DNA of 64,000 nt, from assembly GCF_038500265.1 (NCBI RefSeq), contig NZ_CP150637.1, forward strand, positions 521,501 through 585,500. The letters run 5' to 3'. Positions 29,301 to 37,040 of this stretch are shown piece by piece (position 1 is the first letter of the stretch; each line of letters opens with the position of its first letter). Both the position numbers and the translations under genes were made by a program. Below the pieces are notes generated by a model, which was given only the letters and a program-made list of their open reading frames with translations, searched no databases and was not told where the DNA came from. This DNA comes from Ignatzschineria larvae DSM 13226. Lineage in GTDB: Bacteria; Pseudomonadota; Gammaproteobacteria; Cardiobacteriales; Wohlfahrtiimonadaceae.

Positions 29301-30154
29301 TTGAATCGGAAACGGATGAGCTAACGTTGTTAGAGGAAGAATGGGGTACGAGTGACGGAGCATTAACAGATTTATCCGCTATTGCTGAAAGTCCCATTGC
29401 CGAAACACCTATGGCTGAAAGCCTGTTTCCTAAAGGAGCAGTGACAGGGAACTTTATTCATCTTCTTTTAGAGCGATTTACGCCGGAAGAGTTAGAGAAT
29501 CCAAAGCTATTAGAGCGACAAGTGACGCGTCATTTTGCCCATTTGGTGCCGGAAGAGCGTTTGCCGGGATTGGTAGTTGAATTACAACATTGGCTACAAC
29601 ATATTTTTGATGCAAGTTTGCCAATCGAGAGCAATCTACGGCAGATCTTATCAGGTTCTCGTAATGTGAAAGAGCTTGAATTTATGTTTCCTATTCGCAC
29701 CTTATTAACCGCCCAAAAACTCAATGCTATTTTAAATCGTTATATCCCAAGAACAGAGGCCGAATCCCTCTCTTTTGAGGAGATGCGGGGCTTCTTGCGT
29801 GGGTTTATCGATCTCTTTTTTGAGGTAGATGGCCGTTACTATGTGGCGGATTATAAGAGTAATACCTTAGCGCCGACAAAGGCAGGATATGATGAAACGG
29901 CGATGTTACATTCCATTAAACACGCCCATTATGATCTGCAATATCTGATCTATACGGTGGCAATGGTGAAATTTCTGCAAAATCAACAGCCTGATTTTGA
30001 TTATGAGCGTGATTTTGGTGGCGTATTCTACTTTTATCTACGGGGAATGGAAGCCGGTGACACAACCGGGATCTACTATGTAAAACCCGATTATAGTGTG
30101 ATTGCAGAGCTTTTAGCACTATTTGGTGAAGCGGCGTCAGAGGAAGTGGCGTAG
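26342..30154 (+). CDS. recB: RecBCD enzyme subunit RecB
   Basis: 3'-5' helicase and nuclease subunit of the RecBCD double-strand-break resection complex. UvrD-like motif I EASAGTGKTYT is at residues 26-36, DEFQDTDHLQLDTFR is motif II, GDPKQSIYGFRGADI motif III, TNYRSG motif IV, and MTIHKSKGLEFPIVFLP and LLYVALTRAK the later motifs. The nuclease domain near residues 1150-1180 keeps the catalytic GFIDLFFE...DYKSN. 1270 residues (E. coli 1180). GAGG upstream supports ATG 26342. recC, normally close by, is absent from the window. recD follows after 120 bp. Confidence 0.96.
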   Translation: MSFDTTHAYQVLDPQTVPITGNMMIEASAGTGKTYTITLLVLRLLLGLNQGAQTACISSDNDFFTTDENEKALNSARKLPEILIVTFTNAATAELKERIYSKIVELKESFFLYTDILMQKEPIDILPDPALQPLIEVFIAMREEMGVTPVEAIGEAIALLTDAEGAIDQASIFTIHAFSQRLLKENALDLGQSFHFELSQDLSALYREAVYHFWREECYPLDLRLSQVVQHLYGVPIDSSIYGSTNLLGLIRPLIEDPSLIENDHFETTSLKKLLSEKLGLIDDIKARCLTFTETDFRNLIDEVGLKKASYKTNLVTKYHEEMQTWARSDAQGGFSSLEKFTLKYMESRLQPEGDLRRMKPAHWDLFEDLAKLDQDRPKLLHYAAYKVVRIIQQLKRSESVLGFSDLLTELNEQTKSLSTQFIESLHLRYRVVLIDEFQDTDHLQLDTFRRLFFDYPEIPFVMIGDPKQSIYGFRGADINAYLSIKGDVDQIYTLNTNYRSGTLQVDAVNQLFGRRAKINPPFIYEQIPFITIGTPEKAKQTMLTGVTLDPAGMTLLDYQAPAFELKIDKKTKKEKLSQGTFQTRIAEVCAKMVVQLLNEGRLVTNEGEKAVAPEDITILVRSNREADYIQRAFRKAGLNSVYLSERNSVFDPEESIVGDLYLFLRSLVFRHERGALLQSLGSVLYGFSVTEYEEIKRDSAQFEALLVERNRLNEIWGRSGVLAMMRSFIVKDNRLGRLLALENGERLASDLFHLGELLQKESFNSKEALLLWLYEKMYGISPNSEAELRLESDFKTIQIMTIHKSKGLEFPIVFLPFGSFKSREQKSGVIVNSEAQDPTQKRRYIFEGTAEEEELQYFQQEALAEDLRLLYVALTRAKFHTFIGFSQQLADKALENSPLAYLMNITGDAQDFYANFNEALSYLPVTYEDLKAPLHYSALEEQPESQIPAQFTRKLGPLWRFTSFSNLSYQLKWNHFTPMLADEKEIESETDELTLLEEEWGTSDGALTDLSAIAESPIAETPMAESLFPKGAVTGNFIHLLLERFTPEELENPKLLERQVTRHFAHLVPEERLPGLVVELQHWLQHIFDASLPIESNLRQILSGSRNVKELEFMFPIRTLLTAQKLNAILNRYIPRTEAESLSFEEMRGFLRGFIDLFFEVDGRYYVADYKSNTLAPTKAGYDETAMLHSIKHAHYDLQYLIYTVAMVKFLQNQQPDFDYERDFGGVFYFYLRGMEAGDTTGIYYVKPDYSVIAELLALFGEAASEEVA

Positions 30155-30274
30155 ATATTAAGTCGATATTGAGAAGCATCGATATTGCATTGGTGGTGAA
30201 GCCGGTTATTGAATTAAAGATCGGATCAAATGTTGAGAAGATCTTAAAATCAGAATTGAAGAGAGGGAAGTAAA

Positions 30275-32470
30275 ATGGGGGATATGAGTGGAATAGCGTT
30301 GGCGCTAGAGAGTGCAAGATCCGCTTTAGGGGCGGCATTGCAATCCTATCGGCGTGAGATGGCGGAAACAGCAGCGGAGAAGTTGCAAAAAGGGAAGTCA
30401 CAAAAAGAGAAGTCACAAAAAGAGAAGTCACAAAAAGAGCGGACAATTGAGCAACATTTTAATGCCTATCTGCAACTATTGACGGAGCGCCGTTACTTTT
30501 CTCATATCGATCTCTACTTCTCTGATTTCATCTCACAAAAGCAAGATTTACCGTTGATTGAACGGTTACAATATCGCTTTCTGCTTCTGTTATTAAGCCG
30601 TGCTTATGGCTATGGGCATACGGCGTTGCCTTTTCACTATCTCTATCAGCCACATAAATGGTTTAATGAAAATGATGATCTTGATCGAATCTCTGTGATT
30701 GAAGATTTCTTGCAGTTCTTGTTTCAGGTGTCACTGCAAGATGACCTCGATCGAGATGATCAAGATCATCGAGATTCGGATAATGAATCAATAAAGATCC
30801 ACTCTTCATTAAAGGATTGTTGGCAACCGATTTTCGCAGTCATCCAAGCGCCGATTATTGTTACTCACAATGGACTCTATCTTGATCGCAATTATGCCCA
30901 AGAGAGTGAAATTGTTGAATTTTTTGGAAGCCCGCACGCAGTTCAGTTGAGTAATGAGCAAGAGGCTTTCTTACGCGCTCGATTAGATCAATATTTTGGC
31001 ATCAGTGATGAAGTTAATTGGCAAAAAGTAGCGGCGGCGAATGCGCTTCTTAATCGTGTCTCGGTGATCTCAGGCGGACCTGGAACTGGAAAAACAACCA
31101 CCGTCTTTAAAATCTTACAAACCTTAATTGATCAACATTATTGGCAGTCAGAAGCGGACACGCCTTTCTCTATTTTATTAGCAGCCCCTACCGGTAAGGC
31201 GGCGGCGCGTCTATCTGAATCGATCTTAGGACAGATGCGGAAACTTCAAGAGCGCTATGCCGAGAGTGAGGGCGATCAACGCATCGCTTTTGAACGGCAA
31301 TTAGCGCTCATTCCCACCAAAGGGCAGACACTTCATCGTCTTTTAATGATTCATCCTTTTACTCAGCAAGCGCAATTTCATCAAAATAATCCGCTCAATT
31401 TTGATCTCTTGATTGTCGATGAAGCCTCGATGATTGATCAGAAGATGTTAGTACAACTCATCCGTGCATTGCCGGAGAATGGTCAGATTATCTTTTTAGG
31501 CGATAAAGATCAGCTTGCTTCAGTGGAAGCCGGAGCGATTATGCACGAGTTATGTGTCTCTGAAAATTATTCTGAATCCCACTTTAATGCACTCTCAACC
31601 TTAATGAGTGAGCGACTGCCTAAAGAGACGCTTGTGAATGCAAGAATGCCGAGCTTTAATTATCTGAGCTTCTTAAAGCAGAGTTACCGTTTTGATGCAA
31701 ATTCAGCCCTTGGGCAATTAGCGAAGATTATTAATAATCAGGCAAATACCGATCGAGATTGGCAATGGCATACGATTCAGGGATTACTTAAAAAGGCAGA
31801 AAAATCGGCATTGAATGGGGGCAAGGCGCTATTAACCCTAACCGATTTGCCGATGGAGAATCGCCTCTTTGAATCGAAAATTCAAGAGGCTTTCGCACCC
31901 TATCTCGCACAGCTTCAAACCGGGAAAGGTGCGAGTTTTGCGAGCGAAACATTTAAAGTCTTTACGCAAATTGGTGTACTTTCGGCAAGACGAACGGGGG
32001 AATATGGGGCTGTTCGGCTTAATCAGCAGATTCGGGAGATTCTCTTTCCACAATTAGCGCACTATAATTTCTTTCACGGATTACCCATTATGGTGACACA
32101 AAATAGTGCAGAAAATCAGCTCTTCAATGGCGATGTGGGGCTTATTTTAAGAGATGAGAAAGGAGAGCTTCGAGCCTATTTTGAAGGCGTGGGAGAAGCG
32201 CGTGCTTTTTCGATTCACGCCTTGCCGAAATTTGAACCCGCCTTTGCGATGACGATTCATAAATCACAAGGCAGTGAGTTTACCAAAGTCTTGCTCTTTT
32301 TAGGGGCGGAAGGTTCGCCATTTTTGACCAAAGAGCTCTTCTATACGGGCATTACGCGCGCGAAAGAAGCGGTGGATCTCTTTGCCGGAACGCCGGCGAT
32401 TCTCTCGGCGCTTTCGGGGCGCGTTGATCGCTTTAGCTTTATTCATCAACGCTTGAAAGCAATGCAATAA
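30275..32470 (+). CDS. recD: RecBCD enzyme subunit RecD
   Basis: 5'-3' SF1B helicase subunit of RecBCD. Walker A GGPGTGKTTT is at residues 267-276, Walker B LIVDEASMID, GDKDQLASVEAGAI, the C-terminal AMTIHKSQGSEFTKVL and TGITRAKEAVDLFAG. GAGGGAAG before ATG 30275 supports the start. 731 residues, longer than E. coli RecD (608). The excess includes an N-terminal Lys/Gln/Glu repeat (KSQKE three times, residues 41-55) and an Asp-rich stretch at about 155-170. The repeat comes from a 15-bp tandem repeat in the DNA. Confidence 0.95.
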   Translation: MGDMSGIALALESARSALGAALQSYRREMAETAAEKLQKGKSQKEKSQKEKSQKERTIEQHFNAYLQLLTERRYFSHIDLYFSDFISQKQDLPLIERLQYRFLLLLLSRAYGYGHTALPFHYLYQPHKWFNENDDLDRISVIEDFLQFLFQVSLQDDLDRDDQDHRDSDNESIKIHSSLKDCWQPIFAVIQAPIIVTHNGLYLDRNYAQESEIVEFFGSPHAVQLSNEQEAFLRARLDQYFGISDEVNWQKVAAANALLNRVSVISGGPGTGKTTTVFKILQTLIDQHYWQSEADTPFSILLAAPTGKAAARLSESILGQMRKLQERYAESEGDQRIAFERQLALIPTKGQTLHRLLMIHPFTQQAQFHQNNPLNFDLLIVDEASMIDQKMLVQLIRALPENGQIIFLGDKDQLASVEAGAIMHELCVSENYSESHFNALSTLMSERLPKETLVNARMPSFNYLSFLKQSYRFDANSALGQLAKIINNQANTDRDWQWHTIQGLLKKAEKSALNGGKALLTLTDLPMENRLFESKIQEAFAPYLAQLQTGKGASFASETFKVFTQIGVLSARRTGEYGAVRLNQQIREILFPQLAHYNFFHGLPIMVTQNSAENQLFNGDVGLILRDEKGELRAYFEGVGEARAFSIHALPKFEPAFAMTIHKSQGSEFTKVLLFLGAEGSPFLTKELFYTGITRAKEAVDLFAGTPAILSALSGRVDRFSFIHQRLKAMQ
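30382..30441 (+). repeat. 15-bp tandem repeat inside recD
   Basis: Four units of GTCACAAAAAGAGAA (the first and last slightly diverged) at 30382-30396, 30397-30411, 30412-30426 and 30427-30441. Each adds five residues (roughly SQKEK) to the N-terminal part of RecD. The frame is kept when copies are gained or lost, so the number may vary between strains. Confidence 0.9.
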
Positions 32471-32591
32471 ACAAGGATTTGGAACTTGAAAAAGCGATGA
32501 AAAAAGTGAAAAAATTGTGGTTTATGGCTTGTGAATTTCACTTTTAGGGGTGATAATTAACAATCATTCAAATGACATAAATTCTCATTTC

Positions 32592-32635
32592 ACCTACTTT
32601 GGAAATGTGGTCACACATTCTCTTTCAAAGTAGGT
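32592..32635. other. 44-bp imperfect palindrome
   Basis: Outer arms ACCTACTTTG and CAAAGTAGGT (10 bp, perfect) and inner arms AATGTG and CACATT around a GTCA centre, with a 2/6-base internal loop. No T-run follows, so it does not look like an ordinary terminator. It lies 122 bp after recD and 365 bp before the MATE gene. It could be an operator, a transcript-end structure or a small mobile-element remnant. Confidence 0.55.
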
Positions 32636-32884
32636 CAATGCTATTGTTGATTGTAATAGCGTCTGAAAAATAGGCTCTATAAAGTAAGCTATCTAGATAC
32701 TTGTCTGCAGGTCTGAAAATCCGATCCTGAAAATAGGCTTTAAGATATCATTTTAAGATATTAGTTATGAATAACTCTATAAACACTATTTATTAAAATG
32801 AATAATAAATAATAGTGTGATGATGATAGAAATGATTATAGAGATGATGGTAACGCGTACAGGGTACGGATAATAGGGGCTGTG

Positions 32885-32922
32885 AAAGGCTATTAAAAGG
32901 CTATCAAAAGGCTATCAAAAGG
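32885..32922. repeat. 11-bp tandem repeat
   Basis: AAAGGCTATTA, AAAGGCTATCA, AAAGGCTATCA and a partial AAAGG lie head to tail in the 530-bp gap upstream of the MATE gene. Apart from this and the palindrome at 32592-32635, nothing else was seen in that gap. Confidence 0.8.
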
Positions 32923-33000
32923 TAAGCAAAGTAATATAGAAAGACAATAGCGGGAACATTCAACAATTTAATAACAAATAGATCAATAGAAAGGATATCT

Positions 33001-34419
33001 ATGGCAAAAGTAGATCAATTGCAGGAGCTCAAAGAAGCGCCGATTAAGAAACTTTTATGGAAATACTCTTTGCCGGCGATTATCGGGAGCTCTGTTGCGG
33101 CACTTTATAATATTATTACCCGTTACTTCGTCGGGAATGCGAGTTACTTAGATGATCACGCATTAAGTGCGATGGGCATTGCATTGCCGGTAATGACATT
33201 AATTGCGGCATTTGGGATGTTAGTAGGGGCCGGCGCGGGGAGTCGGATTTCTATTTTTCTAGGCAATCAAGATTACGATAAAGCTGAAAGTGTTGTCGGG
33301 ACATCGCTACTTTTGACGCTGATTATTACGCTCACCGTCTCTTATGGGTTATTTCTCTTTTTAGAGCCGCTTGTCTATAAACTCGGGGCAGATGAAGAGA
33401 CTTATCAATATACTTATGATTTCTTACGGATCTTCTTGCCGGGGGCAATCTTCTCAAATCTCTGCTTTAGTTTTAATAATATGATGCGCGCCTCGGGCTA
33501 TCCTCGTAAAGCGATGTATACGATGCTATTAACGCTCGTGGTGAATACGATCCTAGCGCCCTTTTTTATTAATTTCTTGAAGTGGGGTATTCAAGGAGCG
33601 GCAATTTCGATTGTCTCTTCGATGGTGATCGGGACGATCTTTGTAATGGGGCATTTTGTTGGCAAGAATACGCTATTGCGGTTTAGACTCTCTAAAATTC
33701 GCTTGAATTGGCAGATTACTAAAGCCGTTTTAAGTATCGGAATGTCCCCATTTTTGATGAATATTGTGTCAGCAGTCATTATCTTTATTATCATTCATCA
33801 GGTGAAAATTTTCGGGGGCTCGATCGGCGTTGCAGCTTATACTATCGCGAATGTGACCTTGATGTTAGTTGTATTGGTGCTCTTAGGTCTTACACAAGGA
33901 ATGCAACCGATCGTGGGTTATAGTTACGGTGCCGGTGCTTATCATCGGTTACGGGAAGCCTTACTCTATACCATTAAAGTAGGGGTAATGATTGGGATTA
34001 TTGCTTCTTCTATCGGTATCTTCTTCCCGGCGATCTTAGTGCGTCCTTTTAACCCCTCTGAAACATTGGCGGTTGAAACGATGGGTGCTATTCGTATTGT
34101 AACGATGTTATTTCCCTTAGTGGGCTTTCAGATGGTCGTCACTATTTTCTTCCAAAGCATTGGTAAAGTAGGGCATTCGATCTTCTTAAGCCTCAGCCGA
34201 CAAATTATCTTCTTAATCCCGGCGCTCTTTATTTTGCCAAGACTCTTTACAGAGTGGGGTTATAAACCCATTTTCGGCGTTTGGTTCTCGATTCCAACGG
34301 CTGACTTTATTTCCGCCTTTACAGCGGCGCTTTTCCTCTGGTTACAGTTGCGGGAATTTAAGAAATTGCGTTTAGCGCATGAGGCAGAGTTAATGGCGAA
34401 AACACAAAAAGAAGCTTAA
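33001..34419 (+). CDS. MATE family efflux transporter
   Basis: Multidrug and toxic compound extrusion transporter of the inner membrane, usually exporting cationic drugs against Na+ or H+. 472 residues with about 12 hydrophobic segments in two homologous halves. The first half starts PIKKLLWKYSLPAIIGSSVAALYNI, and MRASGYPRKAMYTML closes its substrate loop. The second half has QGMQPIVGYSYGAGAYHRLREAL. The MepA/NorM-type arrangement is clear; the substrate is not. AAAGGA precedes ATG 33001. It is monocistronic with a terminator at 34478. Confidence 0.92.
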   Translation: MAKVDQLQELKEAPIKKLLWKYSLPAIIGSSVAALYNIITRYFVGNASYLDDHALSAMGIALPVMTLIAAFGMLVGAGAGSRISIFLGNQDYDKAESVVGTSLLLTLIITLTVSYGLFLFLEPLVYKLGADEETYQYTYDFLRIFLPGAIFSNLCFSFNNMMRASGYPRKAMYTMLLTLVVNTILAPFFINFLKWGIQGAAISIVSSMVIGTIFVMGHFVGKNTLLRFRLSKIRLNWQITKAVLSIGMSPFLMNIVSAVIIFIIIHQVKIFGGSIGVAAYTIANVTLMLVVLVLLGLTQGMQPIVGYSYGAGAYHRLREALLYTIKVGVMIGIIASSIGIFFPAILVRPFNPSETLAVETMGAIRIVTMLFPLVGFQMVVTIFFQSIGKVGHSIFLSLSRQIIFLIPALFILPRLFTEWGYKPIFGVWFSIPTADFISAFTAALFLWLQLREFKKLRLAHEAELMAKTQKEA

Positions 34420-34477
34420 TCATTAACGCATCTATCTTGTGAGGTATCTTATCGGTATCTCATCGGTAGATGTACAG

Positions 34478-34503
34478 AAAGCGATCTGATGGTCGCTTTT
34501 TTT
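34478..34503 (+). terminator. Rho-independent terminator of the MATE gene
   Basis: AAAGCGA/TCGCTTT stem with a TCTGATGG loop, followed by a T-run. Confidence 0.85.
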
Positions 34504-34531
34504 ATGTAACTAGAAGAGGCGGTATGGTGAA

Positions 34532-34676
34532 TATAGTAATATCGGTTCAAAATAAGCATTATTTAAATAAGCTTGTTTAAATGCCGGGCATCGGCTGATC
34601 GAGGCAAGGAAGCCGTTCTATCCGGCATCTTGCAAATGGTGTTTAAAACCCTTTTTCTTAAACCAAATTTACTATA
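34532..34676 (+). repeat. Correia-like inverted-repeat element, copy 7 (short form)
   Basis: 145 bp. Left end TATAGTAATATCGGTTCAAA, right end AAACCAAATTTACTATA. A local duplication near the left end (AAGCATTATTTAAATAAGC) adds about 15 bp to the usual short form, and the left arm reads ATGCCGGGC. It lies between the MATE gene and a hypothetical gene on the same strand. Confidence 0.87.
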
Positions 34677-34787
34677 ACAGGATCTCCTCTCTATGATCAC
34701 TCCTCATTATCCGCGAGAGATCAGCTATTTTTTTTGGAAATATAGTAAGATGAAAGGAATCATATCTCATCGTTAAAGGAGATCATA

Positions 34788-35309
34788 ATGGCTGAGCAGA
34801 ATAACCGTCAAACATCTACCTCAACTTCAACGTCAAATCCAAAGTCAACCACAGAAAAAGGGCAAGATCGGCAAGAGAAGATTGCCAGCGGTTTACGCGA
34901 TGTACGGAAAATGAACTACTCTCGGATGGTGATGAGTGGACTTGGAAATTTAGTGATTCTTCTTATCTGTTTCTGGATTCATTGGGGCTTAGGGCTTGCT
35001 TTTGCAGTCTTCTGGCTCTTTGTGATGCCTTATTTAGATATGCGCCGCCTACGGAAATATGAAGCAGAGCATCCGCCTGTGCTGCCCTCAAGTAAAGATT
35101 TTGATGATTCGCCACTATTTCCGGAGGATGATCAGAATAATGAACAAGATGATCAATGGAAATCCTGGGATGATTGGGATGCGTGGCAGGGTACAGAGGC
35201 AGATTCAAAGCGGAGTCAATCAATGCAGAGTCAAGTAAAGCAGGGACAATTAAAAGCCGATCAATCAAAAAACGATCAATCAACCAAACGTGAGATTGAT
35301 AGCCGATAG
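34788..35309 (+). CDS. Membrane-associated protein with charged tails, unknown function
   Basis: Not recognised. 173 residues: a Ser/Thr-rich N-terminus (about 1-30), a basic stretch (DVRKMNYSR), a hydrophobic region at about 48-82 that could form one helical hairpin or two TM helices (LVILLICFWIHWGLGLAFAV), then an acidic, Gln/Ser-rich, probably disordered C-terminal half with tryptophans in WKSWDDWDAW. AAAGGAG precedes ATG 34788. It is flanked by two dispersed elements and has its own probable terminator. Confidence 0.7.
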   Translation: MAEQNNRQTSTSTSTSNPKSTTEKGQDRQEKIASGLRDVRKMNYSRMVMSGLGNLVILLICFWIHWGLGLAFAVFWLFVMPYLDMRRLRKYEAEHPPVLPSSKDFDDSPLFPEDDQNNEQDDQWKSWDDWDAWQGTEADSKRSQSMQSQVKQGQLKADQSKNDQSTKREIDSR

Positions 35310-35392
35310 TCAATAACAGATAGTCAGTCACAAACAACCGATGTACCGGTCTTGTAATACACTGATTTTGAACCTATTTCACCTTATAGCAT

Positions 35393-35421
35393 AAAGGTAA
35401 CGATTCTGACTCGTTACCTTT
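35393..35421 (+). terminator. Probable terminator of the hypothetical gene
   Basis: AAAGGTAACG/CGTTACCTTT stem with a nine-base loop, followed by the weak T-rich stretch TGTTGTATTG. Confidence 0.65.
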
Positions 35422-35449
35422 GTTGTATTGTCTGAAGAGAATGTTGTTT

Positions 35450-35623
35450 TATAGTACTATCGGTTCAAAATAAATTGATTCAAATGCCGGCGCATCGACT
35501 GTGAAAAACAAGGAAGCTGTTCTATCCGGCATCTTGCAAGTGTTGGTGAATCAGGTTTTAGGTTCTTTTAAAATCCCGCAGTAGCGGTTTAAAAACCATT
35601 TTTCTTAAACCAAATTTACTATA
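35450..35623 (+). repeat. Correia-like inverted-repeat element, copy 8 (long form)
   Basis: 174 bp. Left end TATAGTACTATCGGTTCAAA, right end AAACCAAATTTACTATA, with arms ATGCCGG and CCGGCAT. Unusually, the element is flanked by near-identical 21-bp direct repeats beginning ATTGTCTGAA at 35427-35447 and 35623-35643. They differ at two positions. Confidence 0.88.
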
Positions 35624-35693
35624 TTGTCTGAATAGAATATTGTCGAAATAGATCTCTCTATTTTTGAACATTTGCGCAATTGGGAGCGGGCTA

Positions 35694-36170
35694 TTAAATT
35701 CCCTCTTCGCCCTCAATCTCTTCGATCGCATCGGCTTCTTCAATGGCTTTTTGCTGATCTTGTGAAATGGTATCAGGTTGCGTTGTTGCTGGCTTAAAGC
35801 TCTCTTCTAAATAGCCAAAGCATTGGGTAAAGCTATTTTCAAATTTAGAAGCATCAATTTTTTGTGTGACAAGCTCTGATAAGGCTAACTCTTTAGGTCC
35901 TAAAGAATCTAGTGCAAGCTTGCCGCTGAGTACTTTAATCATAAAGTTCTCTTCAGTCTTTGAGAGATTAGCATCCCCAAGATTCTCTTCATAGACTTTA
36001 GAGATACAATCGCAGTAGTAAGGGTTTGCCAATGATTCTTGAATACAATACTGGTAATTCGCTTTAGCAATACGCTTTGCTTGCGCACTATCGGCAAGTG
36101 CTAGATTCAATAGACCTGTGCCGGCAATCAATGTTGTTATTGTAACGCGAGAGAGCAGATGTAATGCCAT
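35694..36170 (-). CDS. Secreted cysteine-containing protein, unknown function
   Basis: Family not recognised. The 158-residue product starts at an ATG with AGGGG upstream; an earlier in-frame ATG (36245) lacks support. A Sec signal peptide covers about residues 1-30, with likely cleavage after ADSAQA. The mature part has four cysteines: one in YQYCIQES, two in YYCDCIS and one in TQCFGYL, suggesting disulfides or metal or haem contact in the periplasm. The tail is very acidic (EEADAIEEIEGEEG). It lies downstream of modC in the same direction but 113 bp away. Confidence 0.72.
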   Translation of the reverse strand: MALHLLSRVTITTLIAGTGLLNLALADSAQAKRIAKANYQYCIQESLANPYYCDCISKVYEENLGDANLSKTEENFMIKVLSGKLALDSLGPKELALSELVTQKIDASKFENSFTQCFGYLEESFKPATTQPDTISQDQQKAIEEADAIEEIEGEEGI

Positions 36171-36282
36171 AAAATCCCCTATCTGATAGTTGCTCTTGTT
36201 ATGATGGATGCCACTTAGTGTAGAAGATTCTGATAAAAGGTGCAAAGGATCATCGAGTTATTTCTGACAATAATTTTGAGTA

Positions 36283-36957
36283 CTATGATTTTTCTGCTTC
36301 ATAAAAGGATTCGATGGCGCTAATCGGTTCTAATGAGATATGGCCTTTATTGACAGCGATAAATTGTTGCGACAATTGTTCCGCCTCTTTGACATTATGG
36401 GTTACATAGAGAATCGGGATTTGGAATTGATCGGGGATTTCAATGAGATATTTTAAGATCTCTTCTTTGCGCGCCTGATCTAATGCCGAGAGCGGTTCAT
36501 CCATTAAGAGGATTTGTGGAGAGCTTAAGAGCGCACGACCGATGGCAATCCGTTGTTTTTCCCCGCCGGAAAGATAAGCGATGCGTTTTTTGAGGAGCGG
36601 TTCGATGCCAAGGAGTGCCACAATTTTGGCGAATAATTCAGGGTTTTTCTCTTTTTCCCCGTAGCGGAGATTTTTCTCAACAGAATAGTGAGGGAAAAGG
36701 GTCGGATCTTGAAAGACATAGCCAATCCCCCGTTTATGAATGGGCAGCGAAATATGTTGATCCGTATCGAGAATGACCGTTCCATTAATGGCAATATAGC
36801 CTTTTTGCGGTGTCATTTTGCCGGAGATGAAATTGAGTAACGTCGTTTTACCGGAACCTGATGGTCCAAAGATAGAGATAATACCGGTTGCAGGAAGCTC
36901 AAGGTGTGCCTCAAAGGTGAAATCTTGAAAAGGATGGGTAATGTCGATCGTAATCAT
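36283..36957 (-). CDS. modC: Molybdate ABC transporter ATP-binding protein ModC (no regulatory domain)
   Basis: ATPase of the ModABC molybdate importer. Walker A GPSGSGKTT, Q-loop YVFQDPTLFPHYSV, signature LSGGEKQR, Walker B LLMDEPLSALD and the H-loop THN are all present. About 224 residues from the chosen ATG; a TTG at 36990 in frame would add 11. The protein ends soon after the nucleotide-binding domain. E. coli ModC is 352 residues with a C-terminal TOBE/Mop domain that binds molybdate, and this one has none. The start lacks a strong ribosome binding site. It is third in the modA-modB-modC order. Confidence 0.9.
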   Translation of the reverse strand: MITIDITHPFQDFTFEAHLELPATGIISIFGPSGSGKTTLLNFISGKMTPQKGYIAINGTVILDTDQHISLPIHKRGIGYVFQDPTLFPHYSVEKNLRYGEKEKNPELFAKIVALLGIEPLLKKRIAYLSGGEKQRIAIGRALLSSPQILLMDEPLSALDQARKEEILKYLIEIPDQFQIPILYVTHNVKEAEQLSQQFIAVNKGHISLEPISAIESFYEAEKS

Positions 36958-37040
36958 AATAGGGACTTGTCGCTTAATAGAATGGGTCAAATAGTGAATT
37001 ATCAGATTGATTCTGCCGGGTATTTCTCGATAAAAATCGA

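Noticed and set aside
29916-30446. 176-codon frame antisense to the recB-recD junction
   Set aside because: Its repeated FVTSL N-terminus is just the complement of the recD 15-bp repeat; both sense genes are firmly identified.
32494-32544. 16-codon frame after recD starting MKKVKKLW
   Set aside because: No ribosome binding site and too short to support.
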